A stretch of DNA of 5,741 nt, taken from the NCBI GenBank assembly GCA_046316025.1, contig JBKCXU010000058.1, positions 1 to 5,741 of the forward strand, given 5' to 3'. Each line of letters opens with the position of its first letter. Positions within the stretch are counted from its first letter, which is position 1. Below the pieces are notes generated by a model. That model was not told the origin of the DNA. It worked only from the letters and a program-made list of their open reading frames with translations, and searched no databases. Below are positions 1 to 5,589 of this stretch, in pieces. This DNA comes from JAJTHJ01 sp046316025 (GTDB taxonomy: Bacteria > Pseudomonadota > Gammaproteobacteria > Burkholderiales > Burkholderiaceae_F). A program made the translations under genes and the position numbers.

Positions 1-65
1 ACGGCGCCCACCGCGCAGATCGAGGCTGCGCCCGACGCGCGCGCCATCGCCAGCCGCGTGCAAGT
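1..65. repeat. Terminal direct repeat, left copy
   Basis: Base-by-base comparison shows these 65 bases are identical to the last 65 of the window. The repeat lies inside the coding frame of gene A, and the frame is continuous if the two copies are superimposed. This is the usual signature of a circular sequence written out with an overlap, giving a unit of 5,676 bp. It would also arise if gene A exists in two copies flanking the rest of the window. Confidence 0.97.
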
Positions 66-519
66 GCAAGTGCGCGGCGCGCAGGCGCAGGTGCGCGTGG
101 CGCAGACCGTCGCCCAAGACGCGAGCCGCGGGCTGCTCGTCGCCGACGGCAGCGCCCGGCTGCAACGCGCCGGCCACGCCTACCGCATCGCGCTGCCCGC
201 CACGGCTGTACCGTTGCCGCCGCAGGCGCTGATCGCCGAAGACGGGGAGCTGGCCTACCTGGTCGTCATCCCCGCCCGCGAAGCCAGCGGCCACGTCAGC
301 GTGGAACTGCGCGGCAGCGCTGAGGACGCCGCGCGGATCGAACTCGGCGAACTGGCCGAGGACGAGCGCATCGCCTTTCTGATCCCGCTGCGCGACCGCG
401 CCGCCGCCGCGCGCGTGGCGCAGGGCGCCGTGGAGTTCGAGGCGCGCGGCCACGGCCGCAGCCTGTGGACCACCCTGCCCTTTGCCAACACCCCGGTCGC
501 GCTCGCGACCGCCGACTGA
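1..519 (+). CDS. Gene A, 3' part (hypothetical protein, start lies at 5590)
   Basis: This is the C-terminal 172 residues of the 201-aa gene A product, ending at TGA 517-519. The GTG at 58 is not a convincing start: it lies inside the duplicated end, and the same frame has a proper ATG with a ribosome binding site at 5590. The segment after the linker has alternating polar and hydrophobic residues (VQVQVRGAQAQVRVAQ and later strand-like stretches), suggesting a small beta-rich domain, possibly a beta-sandwich. No cysteine and no catalytic motif is visible. In a hand tally of the first 60 codons here, about 55 end in G or C, clearly more than in gene C. Gene B follows after 33 bases and is probably co-transcribed. 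No function can be assigned. Confidence 0.75.
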   Translation, partial: TAPTAQIEAAPDARAIASRVQVQVRGAQAQVRVAQTVAQDASRGLLVADGSARLQRAGHAYRIALPATAVPLPPQALIAEDGELAYLVVIPAREASGHVSVELRGSAEDAARIELGELAEDERIAFLIPLRDRAAAARVAQGAVEFEARGHGRSLWTTLPFANTPVALATAD

Positions 520-552
520 GCGCGCCCCTCAACCGACACGAGAGCTACCGCC

Positions 553-723
553 ATGCCCACCCCGCTCAACGCCCGCATCGCCCGCACCCGGCCCAACCCG
601 CTCTTCGGCACGCTGGTCGTCACGCAAGCCCCCGAGCAGCCGCCGCGCTACACGCCGACCGGCCAACCGTGGCGGCTGCGCTCGCTGCTGCAACTGGCCC
701 TCGGCCGCAAGTTCTTCGCCTGA
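553..723 (+). CDS. Gene B, 56-aa hypothetical protein
   Basis: A small frame of 57 codons including the TGA. A GAGAG at 540-544 gives a modest ribosome binding site eight bases before the ATG. The product (start MPTPLNARIARTRPNPLFG, end LLQLALGRKFFA) is proline- and arginine-rich, lacks cysteine and has no signal peptide or clear membrane helix; its last 15 or so residues could form a short basic amphipathic helix. Nearly every codon ends in G or C, the exceptions being CAA, matching gene A and supporting real coding rather than chance. It follows gene A by 33 bases and is followed about 20 bases later by a very strong stem-loop, so A-B looks like a complete two-gene unit. Function unknown. 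The overlapping frames at 465-1334 and 482-826 look like shadows. Confidence 0.6.
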   Translation: MPTPLNARIARTRPNPLFGTLVVTQAPEQPPRYTPTGQPWRLRSLLQLALGRKFFA

Positions 724-741
724 GACCCAACGTCGGCGCCT

Positions 742-781
742 GCCCGGCGTGGCGCGTTCCTCCTTGCGCGCCACGCCGGGC
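742..781 (+). terminator. Perfect 15-bp stem-loop after gene B with an anti-SD loop
   Basis: Bases 742-756 (GCCCGGCGTGGCGCG) pair perfectly with 767-781, leaving the 10-base loop TTCCTCCTTG. It begins 19 bases after the gene B stop, so it fits the 3' end of the A-B transcript as a terminator or stabilising 3' structure. There is no run of T after it, so it is not a canonical intrinsic terminator. The loop contains CCTCCTT, the anti-Shine-Dalgarno sequence, so it could also be a regulatory RNA element. The structure is certain at sequence level; the role is inferred. Confidence 0.6.
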
Positions 782-819
782 CGCTGGCCCCGCGACCGCG
801 CGTGTGCGACCGTGCGCCG

Positions 820-851
820 CGGTTGACAACCGAACCCCGGCGTCTGAGGAT
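820..851 (+). promoter_or_regulatory. Candidate promoter of the C-D-E operon with a palindrome over the -35 box
   Basis: A consensus -35 hexamer TTGACA is at 823-828. Seventeen bases downstream, GAGGAT at 846-851 matches the -10 consensus at only three of six positions, so the promoter may be weak or activator-dependent. The -35 lies inside a short palindrome, CGGTT-GAC-AACCG (820-832), which could be an operator half-site pair or coincidence. The position, between the stem-loop after gene B and the start of gene C, suits the C-D-E operon. Confidence 0.4.
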
Positions 852-881
852 CGAGCTATTCTGAGACGGCACAGAAGCTCG
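852..881 (+). promoter_or_regulatory. Leader hairpin upstream of gene C
   Basis: CGAGC (852-856) pairs with GCTCG (877-881), and TTCTG (859-863) pairs with CAGAA (872-876). This makes a 10-bp stem interrupted by a two-base bulge (TA) with an eight-base loop. It would sit at or near the 5' end of a transcript from the candidate promoter, 20 bases before the gene C ribosome binding site, and could stabilise the mRNA or influence initiation. No known riboswitch is recognised. Confidence 0.35.
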
Positions 882-912
882 CGTAGGCAAACGACGCTGC
901 GGAGTGGCTACG

Positions 913-1728
913 ATGACTTCCAAGCGATCGTCTTGCCGGCGGTTTCGGTCCGGGGGGTCTGCCGCCTGGGTGTTCGCCGTCGTCCTGTTCCTGCCGGGAC
1001 CCGCGAGCGCCTTTGGCAAGTACGACGCACGCAATCGCGAAGAGTGCCGCGCGCAAGTCAATGCAAATTACGATGCCCTCACCGCCAGGATGCGGGCCGC
1101 AGGCAACAGCCGCGGCGCGGAGGTCGTCAATCGGAAAGGCCGTCAGCCCGACCTGGCCGCCTGCGACCTGATGGAACGCCAGGAGCGCGAGCGCCTCATG
1201 ATGAAGGGCTACGACCGGCTCGGATCGGCCATCGAGACACTGCGTGCCCATCGGCCGCTCGGCGCAGAAGAACGCCGTCTCATCGCCGGCGACTACGAGA
1301 CGATCGCCCACTATCCGCCGGCCCCCTATCGTGAGGCCTACCTTGAGCGTCACGCCGAGTTCCTGCGTTACGAGCAGGCGGCGCGGGCGAAGCAGAGTGC
1401 CGACACCACCCCGGTGTACCGCTGCACCGATGCGACGGGAGCGGTCGAATTCACTCAGCGCCCCTGTGCCAGCGGCAGCCGGCAACAGGCGGTCGACATC
1501 CGGTCGGCACAGGGGGTATCGCCTTCGACCGCGCACTGCGACGAGCTGAGGTCGCACATTGGCGCGAGTCGGAAGGCGCTCGATGCGGCGGTTGCCGCCC
1601 TGCTGGCCGAAAGCGATAACGGTGCGCACGGCGACTCCGATTGGCGCGCGCAGGAAACCCGTCGTCGTGCCGCCCTGTCGAACTTGCGCTGGTACACCGA
1701 CCAGGCCCGCGACGCAGGGTGCCTATGA
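913..1728 (+). CDS. Gene C, secreted protein with a DUF4124-like segment
   Basis: The 271-aa product starts at ATG 913, eight bases after GGAG (901-904); the GTG at 904 overlaps that ribosome binding site and is unlikely. Residues 1-33 form a clear Sec signal peptide: a basic start, hydrophobic WVFAVVLFL, then an ASA cleavage site before Phe34. Residues 34-165 are charged and probably helical. Residues about 165-195 hold a DUF4124-like segment, VYRCTDATGAVEFTQRPC (168-185), with its two cysteines and aromatic positions. Residues 210-271 are again helical. The mature protein has six cysteines, compatible with three disulfides. DUF4124 is common in small secreted proteobacterial proteins of unknown function, typically near the N-terminus; here it is central. 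The stop overlaps the start of gene D (ATGA), so translation is probably coupled. The role is unknown; it may be a periplasmic partner of D. Confidence 0.88.
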   Translation: MTSKRSSCRRFRSGGSAAWVFAVVLFLPGPASAFGKYDARNREECRAQVNANYDALTARMRAAGNSRGAEVVNRKGRQPDLAACDLMERQERERLMMKGYDRLGSAIETLRAHRPLGAEERRLIAGDYETIAHYPPAPYREAYLERHAEFLRYEQAARAKQSADTTPVYRCTDATGAVEFTQRPCASGSRQQAVDIRSAQGVSPSTAHCDELRSHIGASRKALDAAVAALLAESDNGAHGDSDWRAQETRRRAALSNLRWYTDQARDAGCL

Positions 1729-4631
1729 GGCGGATCGTTCGCGCGCTGGCTGTCGTCGGCGCGGCCGCGATGTGGTTCGACGCCGTCGCTGCCGGCGCCG
1801 CGGAGCAAAGAGCCGTGCCCGCGGCCGCGCTCTCAATCTCTGTGGAGGACTTCGGCGAACTGCGCCCCGCCGGCGCCTATCCGGCACCCCCGCGGGGCAA
1901 CACCGTCACGGTACTGCCCAATGGTGCGATCTTCGTCTATGGCTCCGGCGCGAGCCTGCATGAGTGGGCCGGCCAGGACGCGCAAAACAGCGCCTTGCGG
2001 CGCCGCTACGAGAAAGCGGTGGCGACCGGAATAGATCGCGAGCCCATGCTGTGGGACCCACAGCGTCGCGGCTGGCACCGGCTGCCGCCCGCGCCGGAAT
2101 GCAAGACGGCCGAGCACTTTCTGCACACGGCGACGGCCTTGCCCGACGGCCGAGTGCTCATCGCCGGGGGTCTGTGCAATATGCCACGGCTGCTCGACGA
2201 CACGTCGCCGCACGTCGGTCATGCGGTGCTGTCTCTTTGGAACAGTGCGACACGACAATGGCAGGCCGCACCGGTACTGAACCAGCCCCGCATCTTCCAC
2301 ACCGCCACGCTGCTCGCCGACGGCAGTGTCCTGATCGTCGGCGGTCAGACCGACCCGCTGTTGGCGCAAACGCTCGACCCCGCCGTGCTCGCCAGCGTCG
2401 AGCGCTTCGCGCACGACCGCGTGGCGCCTGCCGCCCCGCTGCAGACCGAGCGCGCCAAGCACAGCGCTACCCTGCTTGCCGATGGCAGCGTGTTGGTGGC
2501 CGGCGGTTTTGGTCAGAGCGGCAACGCGCTGTCGAGCGCAGAGCAATGGGACCCGCACAGAGCGGCGTGGCGCGAGTTGCCACCGATGCGGGTGCCCCGG
2601 CACAGCCACACGGCGACGCGGCTGGCCGATGGCCGGGTGCTGGTCGCCGGCGGCGTTAGCCTCGGCAACAAGGCGGTGACCTCAGCAGAAATTTGGGACC
2701 CGGAGCGTCAGGCATGGTTCGCGACAGAGGATCTCCCGGTCGCTCTGCGCGGCCATGCCGCGTCGGAAGTCGCCCCGGGGCGGGTGCTGGTCGCAGGCGG
2801 CACCTGGGGCCTGTCGCTATCGGTCTCCTGGCCCTGGGCCTGGACCTGGAGTGCAGACTCGAACCGCTGGGCCGTCGCCGGCCGAGCCCGGGCGAAGCGC
2901 GAAAACGAACTTTCGAGCCAGATCACGCTCGTGCCGCAAAGCGACGGTTCGGCGCTCGCCTTCACACCGGCCGGCATCTTCCGCTGGGTGCCGGGGGCAG
3001 CCGAGCCAGCGAGTCTGGCACCGCTGTGGGGGTCGCGTCCGTCCGCGGTCGCGCTCGGCGATGGCCGAGTGCTTTTCATCGGCTGGCTGTCCGACGACGC
3101 CGCAAGCGGATCCTTCGGCGCACGCCTGTGGAGTCCGCAGAACGGTTCATGGGCCACGACGGCCGCCCCGCCCGCGAGTCGATGGCGGCACGCCAACGCG
3201 ATAGAACTACAAAGCAGGCGCGTGCTGTACGCCGGCCTGAGCGAGGCCAAGGAACTGGGCTGTGCACTCTGGGACCCGGTGGTGGACGCGTGGACTGACT
3301 GCAAGCCGCAGCCGCTCGAGTACCTTACCGAGTGGCGTATCCGGCTCGGGCGGCTCGTCGATGGTCGCGCCTTCGCCTTGCTCAACCGGCATGAAGCACT
3401 GGTGCTCGACGAGTTACAACGCACTTGGGCCAGTTGGCAACTCGACTGGCCGAAGAACGACTGGGCAGTGGGCTCGCGGGTACAGGTCGAACAGCCCCTG
3501 GCACGCATTCGGGACCCGGCGAGCGGCAAGTGGCACGAGATCAACGAAGCCGCGGCCAGAATGCAGCACGACTGGGCGGGCAACCGCGGCCCGCGGCTTC
3601 GATGGAACGCCAAAGCAGGTCACTGGACTTACGTGATGCAGCGCACGGCGATGGGACCGGACGCGTTGCTCCTGCCCGACGGCTGCGTGTTCTCGCCCGC
3701 GCCGCTGGCCGTGTTCGATCCGGCAACAGAGGCCGTAAAGCCCTTGCACGATCCCGGCATCGGCATCGAGCCCGACCACGCGGAGACGCTGGTGCTCCAA
3801 GACGGGACGGTGGTCATGGCGGGACCGGCCATCGCACCGCGCACTCGGCTTGGCGGATTCTTTGTGCGCAGCGTGTCGTGTTCCGGCTTCGCCGAAGCGC
3901 CGACCGACCGCAACTTCATTGCCGGCAACATGGCGATTGATCCTGCGCCCGCTGCCGCGCCCCGAGCCGCCGCAAAGGTCGACAACCGCCCGCCGACACC
4001 GTGGTATCTGCGCGCCGCGGCAACCGCGCAGGCGCATCGGTGGCCGATTCTGCTCGGCCTCGGCCTGGTGCTGGCGTACGTCGTGCTGCGAGGGCTGGGC
4101 GTGCGCCGTGTTCAGTGGGGCCCGTCGTGGGCCTTGCGGCTTGCGATCTACGGCGTGGGCGCGCTGTTCGTCGCGAACTGGATCCGGTCGTTCGTCCAGT
4201 TCGAGCGCGCGACGAGCGAACGGGCCTGCAGCGACGACGCAAGAAGCTGCCTCGACCCGCGCACCGGTATCCTCAAACCCGCGCCACTGTCGCAGGGCGG
4301 TACGGCGGCAGCGACGACGATTCCGTGCGCGATGGTGGGACTATGGGCTGCGCGCCATGGCTCTACGGTCCGGCGCATCGAACTGAGGGACGACGGCACG
4401 TACGAGATGTTTCCCAATCAGATGAGGAGCGCCACCGAGACCGGCTACACGGGCTTTTGGGCAGTGCAGGGCCAGACGATGATCTGGCGCCACCAGCAAG
4501 GCAGCAACGACCTCGACATCAACCCGATGCAGATCGATGGCACCGACCGCTTCACGCTGACCGAAGGCAACGGCAGTCGCACCCGGTTCGAACTGATCCG
4601 CGCCACCCCCTCGACACGCTGCACGCCGTAG
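1725..4631 (+). CDS. Gene D, kelch-repeat envelope protein with two TM helices and a C-terminal lipocalin-like domain
   Basis: The 968-aa product starts at ATG 1725, overlapping the stop of gene C as ATGA. The frame stays open upstream to 1641, but that extension would bury the signal peptide. Residues 1 to about 24 are a signal peptide (MRRIVRALAVVGAAAM). Kelch motifs of the form HTATxLADGRVLVAGG begin at residues 134, 192, 246, 295 and 344, with degenerate ones near 440, 489 and 685, many preceded by a WDP...W strand. This predicts a beta-propeller over roughly 45-710. A Pro/Ala-rich linker leads to two membrane helices, about 773-791 and 803-823, joined by a short loop with Arg-Arg. Residues 824-968 contain a GLWxxxxG...DDGTY...GFWAVxG pattern resembling lipocalin-like domains. 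The predicted topology puts propeller and C-terminus in the periplasm. Kelch propellers usually bind proteins or glycans; no galactose-oxidase active site is evident. The substrate is unknown. Confidence 0.9.
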   Translation: MRRIVRALAVVGAAAMWFDAVAAGAAEQRAVPAAALSISVEDFGELRPAGAYPAPPRGNTVTVLPNGAIFVYGSGASLHEWAGQDAQNSALRRRYEKAVATGIDREPMLWDPQRRGWHRLPPAPECKTAEHFLHTATALPDGRVLIAGGLCNMPRLLDDTSPHVGHAVLSLWNSATRQWQAAPVLNQPRIFHTATLLADGSVLIVGGQTDPLLAQTLDPAVLASVERFAHDRVAPAAPLQTERAKHSATLLADGSVLVAGGFGQSGNALSSAEQWDPHRAAWRELPPMRVPRHSHTATRLADGRVLVAGGVSLGNKAVTSAEIWDPERQAWFATEDLPVALRGHAASEVAPGRVLVAGGTWGLSLSVSWPWAWTWSADSNRWAVAGRARAKRENELSSQITLVPQSDGSALAFTPAGIFRWVPGAAEPASLAPLWGSRPSAVALGDGRVLFIGWLSDDAASGSFGARLWSPQNGSWATTAAPPASRWRHANAIELQSRRVLYAGLSEAKELGCALWDPVVDAWTDCKPQPLEYLTEWRIRLGRLVDGRAFALLNRHEALVLDELQRTWASWQLDWPKNDWAVGSRVQVEQPLARIRDPASGKWHEINEAAARMQHDWAGNRGPRLRWNAKAGHWTYVMQRTAMGPDALLLPDGCVFSPAPLAVFDPATEAVKPLHDPGIGIEPDHAETLVLQDGTVVMAGPAIAPRTRLGGFFVRSVSCSGFAEAPTDRNFIAGNMAIDPAPAAAPRAAAKVDNRPPTPWYLRAAATAQAHRWPILLGLGLVLAYVVLRGLGVRRVQWGPSWALRLAIYGVGALFVANWIRSFVQFERATSERACSDDARSCLDPRTGILKPAPLSQGGTAAATTIPCAMVGLWAARHGSTVRRIELRDDGTYEMFPNQMRSATETGYTGFWAVQGQTMIWRHQQGSNDLDINPMQIDGTDRFTLTEGNGSRTRFELIRATPSTRCTP

Positions 4632-4654
4632 ACCGCTCCGACGGAGACTCAGGG

Positions 4655-5326
4655 ATGACAACACCCCCGCCCGCGAGGCACGCCGACGCCATGTGCCATC
4701 GCCACCGTCGTCGCACACTTCATGCACTCGCGGTGGCGCTGCTTGTCGTGCCGACGGCATACGGGTCCACCGTCTTCAAATGCAGCGCGGACGGCAGAAC
4801 CGTATTCCAGGACACGCCCTGCGAGAAGTCCGGCGAGACGGCCCGCCAATCGCAGCAACGGCAGGCTCGAAACGACGCCCTGCATCGCAAGCTGGATCAA
4901 TTGCAGGCATCGGGCCACGGCATGGTGCAACGGAGCGCACCGCCACCGCCACCGGCGCCGCGACCGGCACCCGAGTCTGAGAAGTTCGTACCCATGACAC
5001 GCGCTCAGGTCAGAATGCAACAGCAGGCGGCGATGGCCCGGCACGCGGAGGAATCGGAAAAGCGCAACGCCGAGTCCGCCGCCACGCTGACGCGGCTCAT
5101 GCAAGAGACCGAGCAAGCCTGCAACGGCAAGGTGCAGAACGACCCGCAGGTGGGCATGAGCGACGCAGCCTTTCGACAGTGCACTTGGCTGGGACGCTTC
5201 GGCAGCTATGCGCAGATCGTCGTCAGCGAAGAAGGTGGCATGCCGTTGCGTCTGTATGTGTTCGCGTCGGGGCGCGTGAAGCGCGTGTACTCGATCGACG
5301 GCGTGGTAACCGCCGTCAAACCGTGA
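4655..5326 (+). CDS. Gene E, secreted protein with N-terminal DUF4124-like domain
   Basis: The 223-aa product starts at ATG 4655, eight bases after GGAG (4643-4646) and 23 bases after the stop of gene D. A second ATG at 4691 (residue 13) would give a tighter signal peptide but has no ribosome binding site. After a basic stretch (HRHRRR) comes a hydrophobic core, ALAVALLVV, with probable cleavage near residue 37. A DUF4124-like segment follows directly, STVFKCSADGRTVFQDTPC (38-56). Residues 60-155 are glutamine- and charge-rich, probably helical, broken by a proline tract at 96-106. The C-terminal part (156-223) has the look of a small alpha/beta domain: GMSDAAF...WLGRFG, then a strand pair ending in YVFASGRVKRVYSIDGVV. 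That arrangement is reminiscent of the C-terminal segments often attached to DUF4124 or of SmpA/OmlA-like folds. Four cysteines are in the mature chain. It is the last gene of the operon; function unknown. Confidence 0.88.
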   Translation: MTTPPPARHADAMCHRHRRRTLHALAVALLVVPTAYGSTVFKCSADGRTVFQDTPCEKSGETARQSQQRQARNDALHRKLDQLQASGHGMVQRSAPPPPPAPRPAPESEKFVPMTRAQVRMQQQAAMARHAEESEKRNAESAATLTRLMQETEQACNGKVQNDPQVGMSDAAFRQCTWLGRFGSYAQIVVSEEGGMPLRLYVFASGRVKRVYSIDGVVTAVKP

Positions 5327-5427
5327 AGCATCCCGGCGACGCAAAGTGCGACCGAAGCGAACCACGCCACCGCGCAAACGCGCATCGTCCGTGCAATCGG
5401 AACTCCGGTAAAGATCGACGCCACCGG

Positions 5428-5445
5428 CGGCGCCGTTAGGCGCCG
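5428..5445 (+). terminator. GC-rich hairpin downstream of gene E
   Basis: CGGCGCC (5428-5434) and GGCGCCG (5439-5445) form a perfect 7-bp stem with loop GTTA, about 100 bases after the gene E stop. It could mark the 3' end of the C-D-E transcript, but no T run follows and the distance is long. An origin or recombination hairpin is possible but unsupported. Confidence 0.3.
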
Positions 5446-5554
5446 ACGATAGACGCGGGCTAAGCGCACAAGACGCGCAGCGCCCGTCATCTTCATCGTC
5501 ACTTCACAGATCGTTCGTCGCTGCATCAAACGGGAGGACGACAGTTCGTTCCAA

Positions 5555-5574
5555 GGCCGGGGCGGTTCCCGGCC
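5555..5574 (+). promoter_or_regulatory. Hairpin just upstream of the gene A ribosome binding site
   Basis: GGCCGGG (5555-5561) pairs perfectly with CCCGGCC (5568-5574) around the loop GCGGTT. The stem ends three bases before AAGGAG (5578-5583), so in the mRNA it would abut the ribosome landing site. It could restrict or time translation of gene A, or protect the 5' end. The pairing is seen directly; the role is inferred. Confidence 0.4.
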
Positions 5575-5577
5575 GAC

Positions 5578-5583
5578 AAGGAG
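5578..5583 (+). promoter_or_regulatory. Strong ribosome binding site of gene A
   Basis: AAGGAG six bases before ATG 5590 is the best Shine-Dalgarno match in the window and fixes the start of the joint-spanning gene. With the preceding C it forms CAAGGAG, fully complementary to seven bases (760-766) of the loop of the stem-loop downstream of gene B. Confidence 0.75.
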
Positions 5584-5589
5584 CGAACG

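Larger units (their letters stand above)
5327..5589. other. Intergenic region between operon C-D-E and gene A
   Basis: These 263 bases have no convincing gene. They contain a GC-rich hairpin (5428-5445), a hairpin next to the gene A ribosome binding site (5555-5574) and an 8-base inverted repeat, ATCGTTCG (5510-5517) with CGAACGAT (5584-5591), whose right half includes the first two bases of the gene A start codon. A possible -35-like TTCACA is at 5503-5508, but no good -10 follows, so the promoter of gene A is not identified. On a circle this would be the largest non-coding stretch and the natural place for an origin. I see no iterons, AT-rich block or known nick site. Confidence 0.6.

Noticed and set aside
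856..1629. A 257-codon open frame on the - strand opposite gene C.
   Set aside because: Its product has no recognisable motif, while the + strand frame has a ribosome binding site, a signal peptide and a DUF4124-like motif. It is a high-GC shadow.
1641..1724. Upstream in-frame extension of gene D (28 codons).
   Set aside because: It lies wholly within gene C, would bury the signal peptide that starts at 1725, and the ATGA overlap at 1725-1728 is the normal form of coupled genes.
2124..2801. Periodic similar blocks of about 48 bases considered as a DNA repeat array.
   Set aside because: They are the coding sequence of the kelch motif (HTATxLADGxVLxxGG) spaced 49-58 codons apart with synonymous variation, so they reflect protein repeats and not a CRISPR or tandem DNA array.
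4649..5377. A 242-codon open frame on the - strand opposite gene E.
   Set aside because: No motif or ribosome binding site, and gene E has a strong ribosome binding site, a signal peptide and a family match on the other strand.
5435..5441. GTTAGGC matches the integron core site consensus GTTRRRY, suggesting an attC and a circular gene cassette.
   Set aside because: No partner RYYYAAC box lies at a suitable distance upstream, the surrounding hairpin is perfect and very short unlike attC sites, and a five-gene 5.7-kb cassette with its own promoter would be atypical.
5327..5589. Searched as a plasmid or phage replication origin.
   Set aside because: No iterons, AT-rich unwinding block, DnaA-box cluster or recognisable rolling-circle nick motif was seen; only short GC-rich hairpins, which are expected in DNA of this composition.
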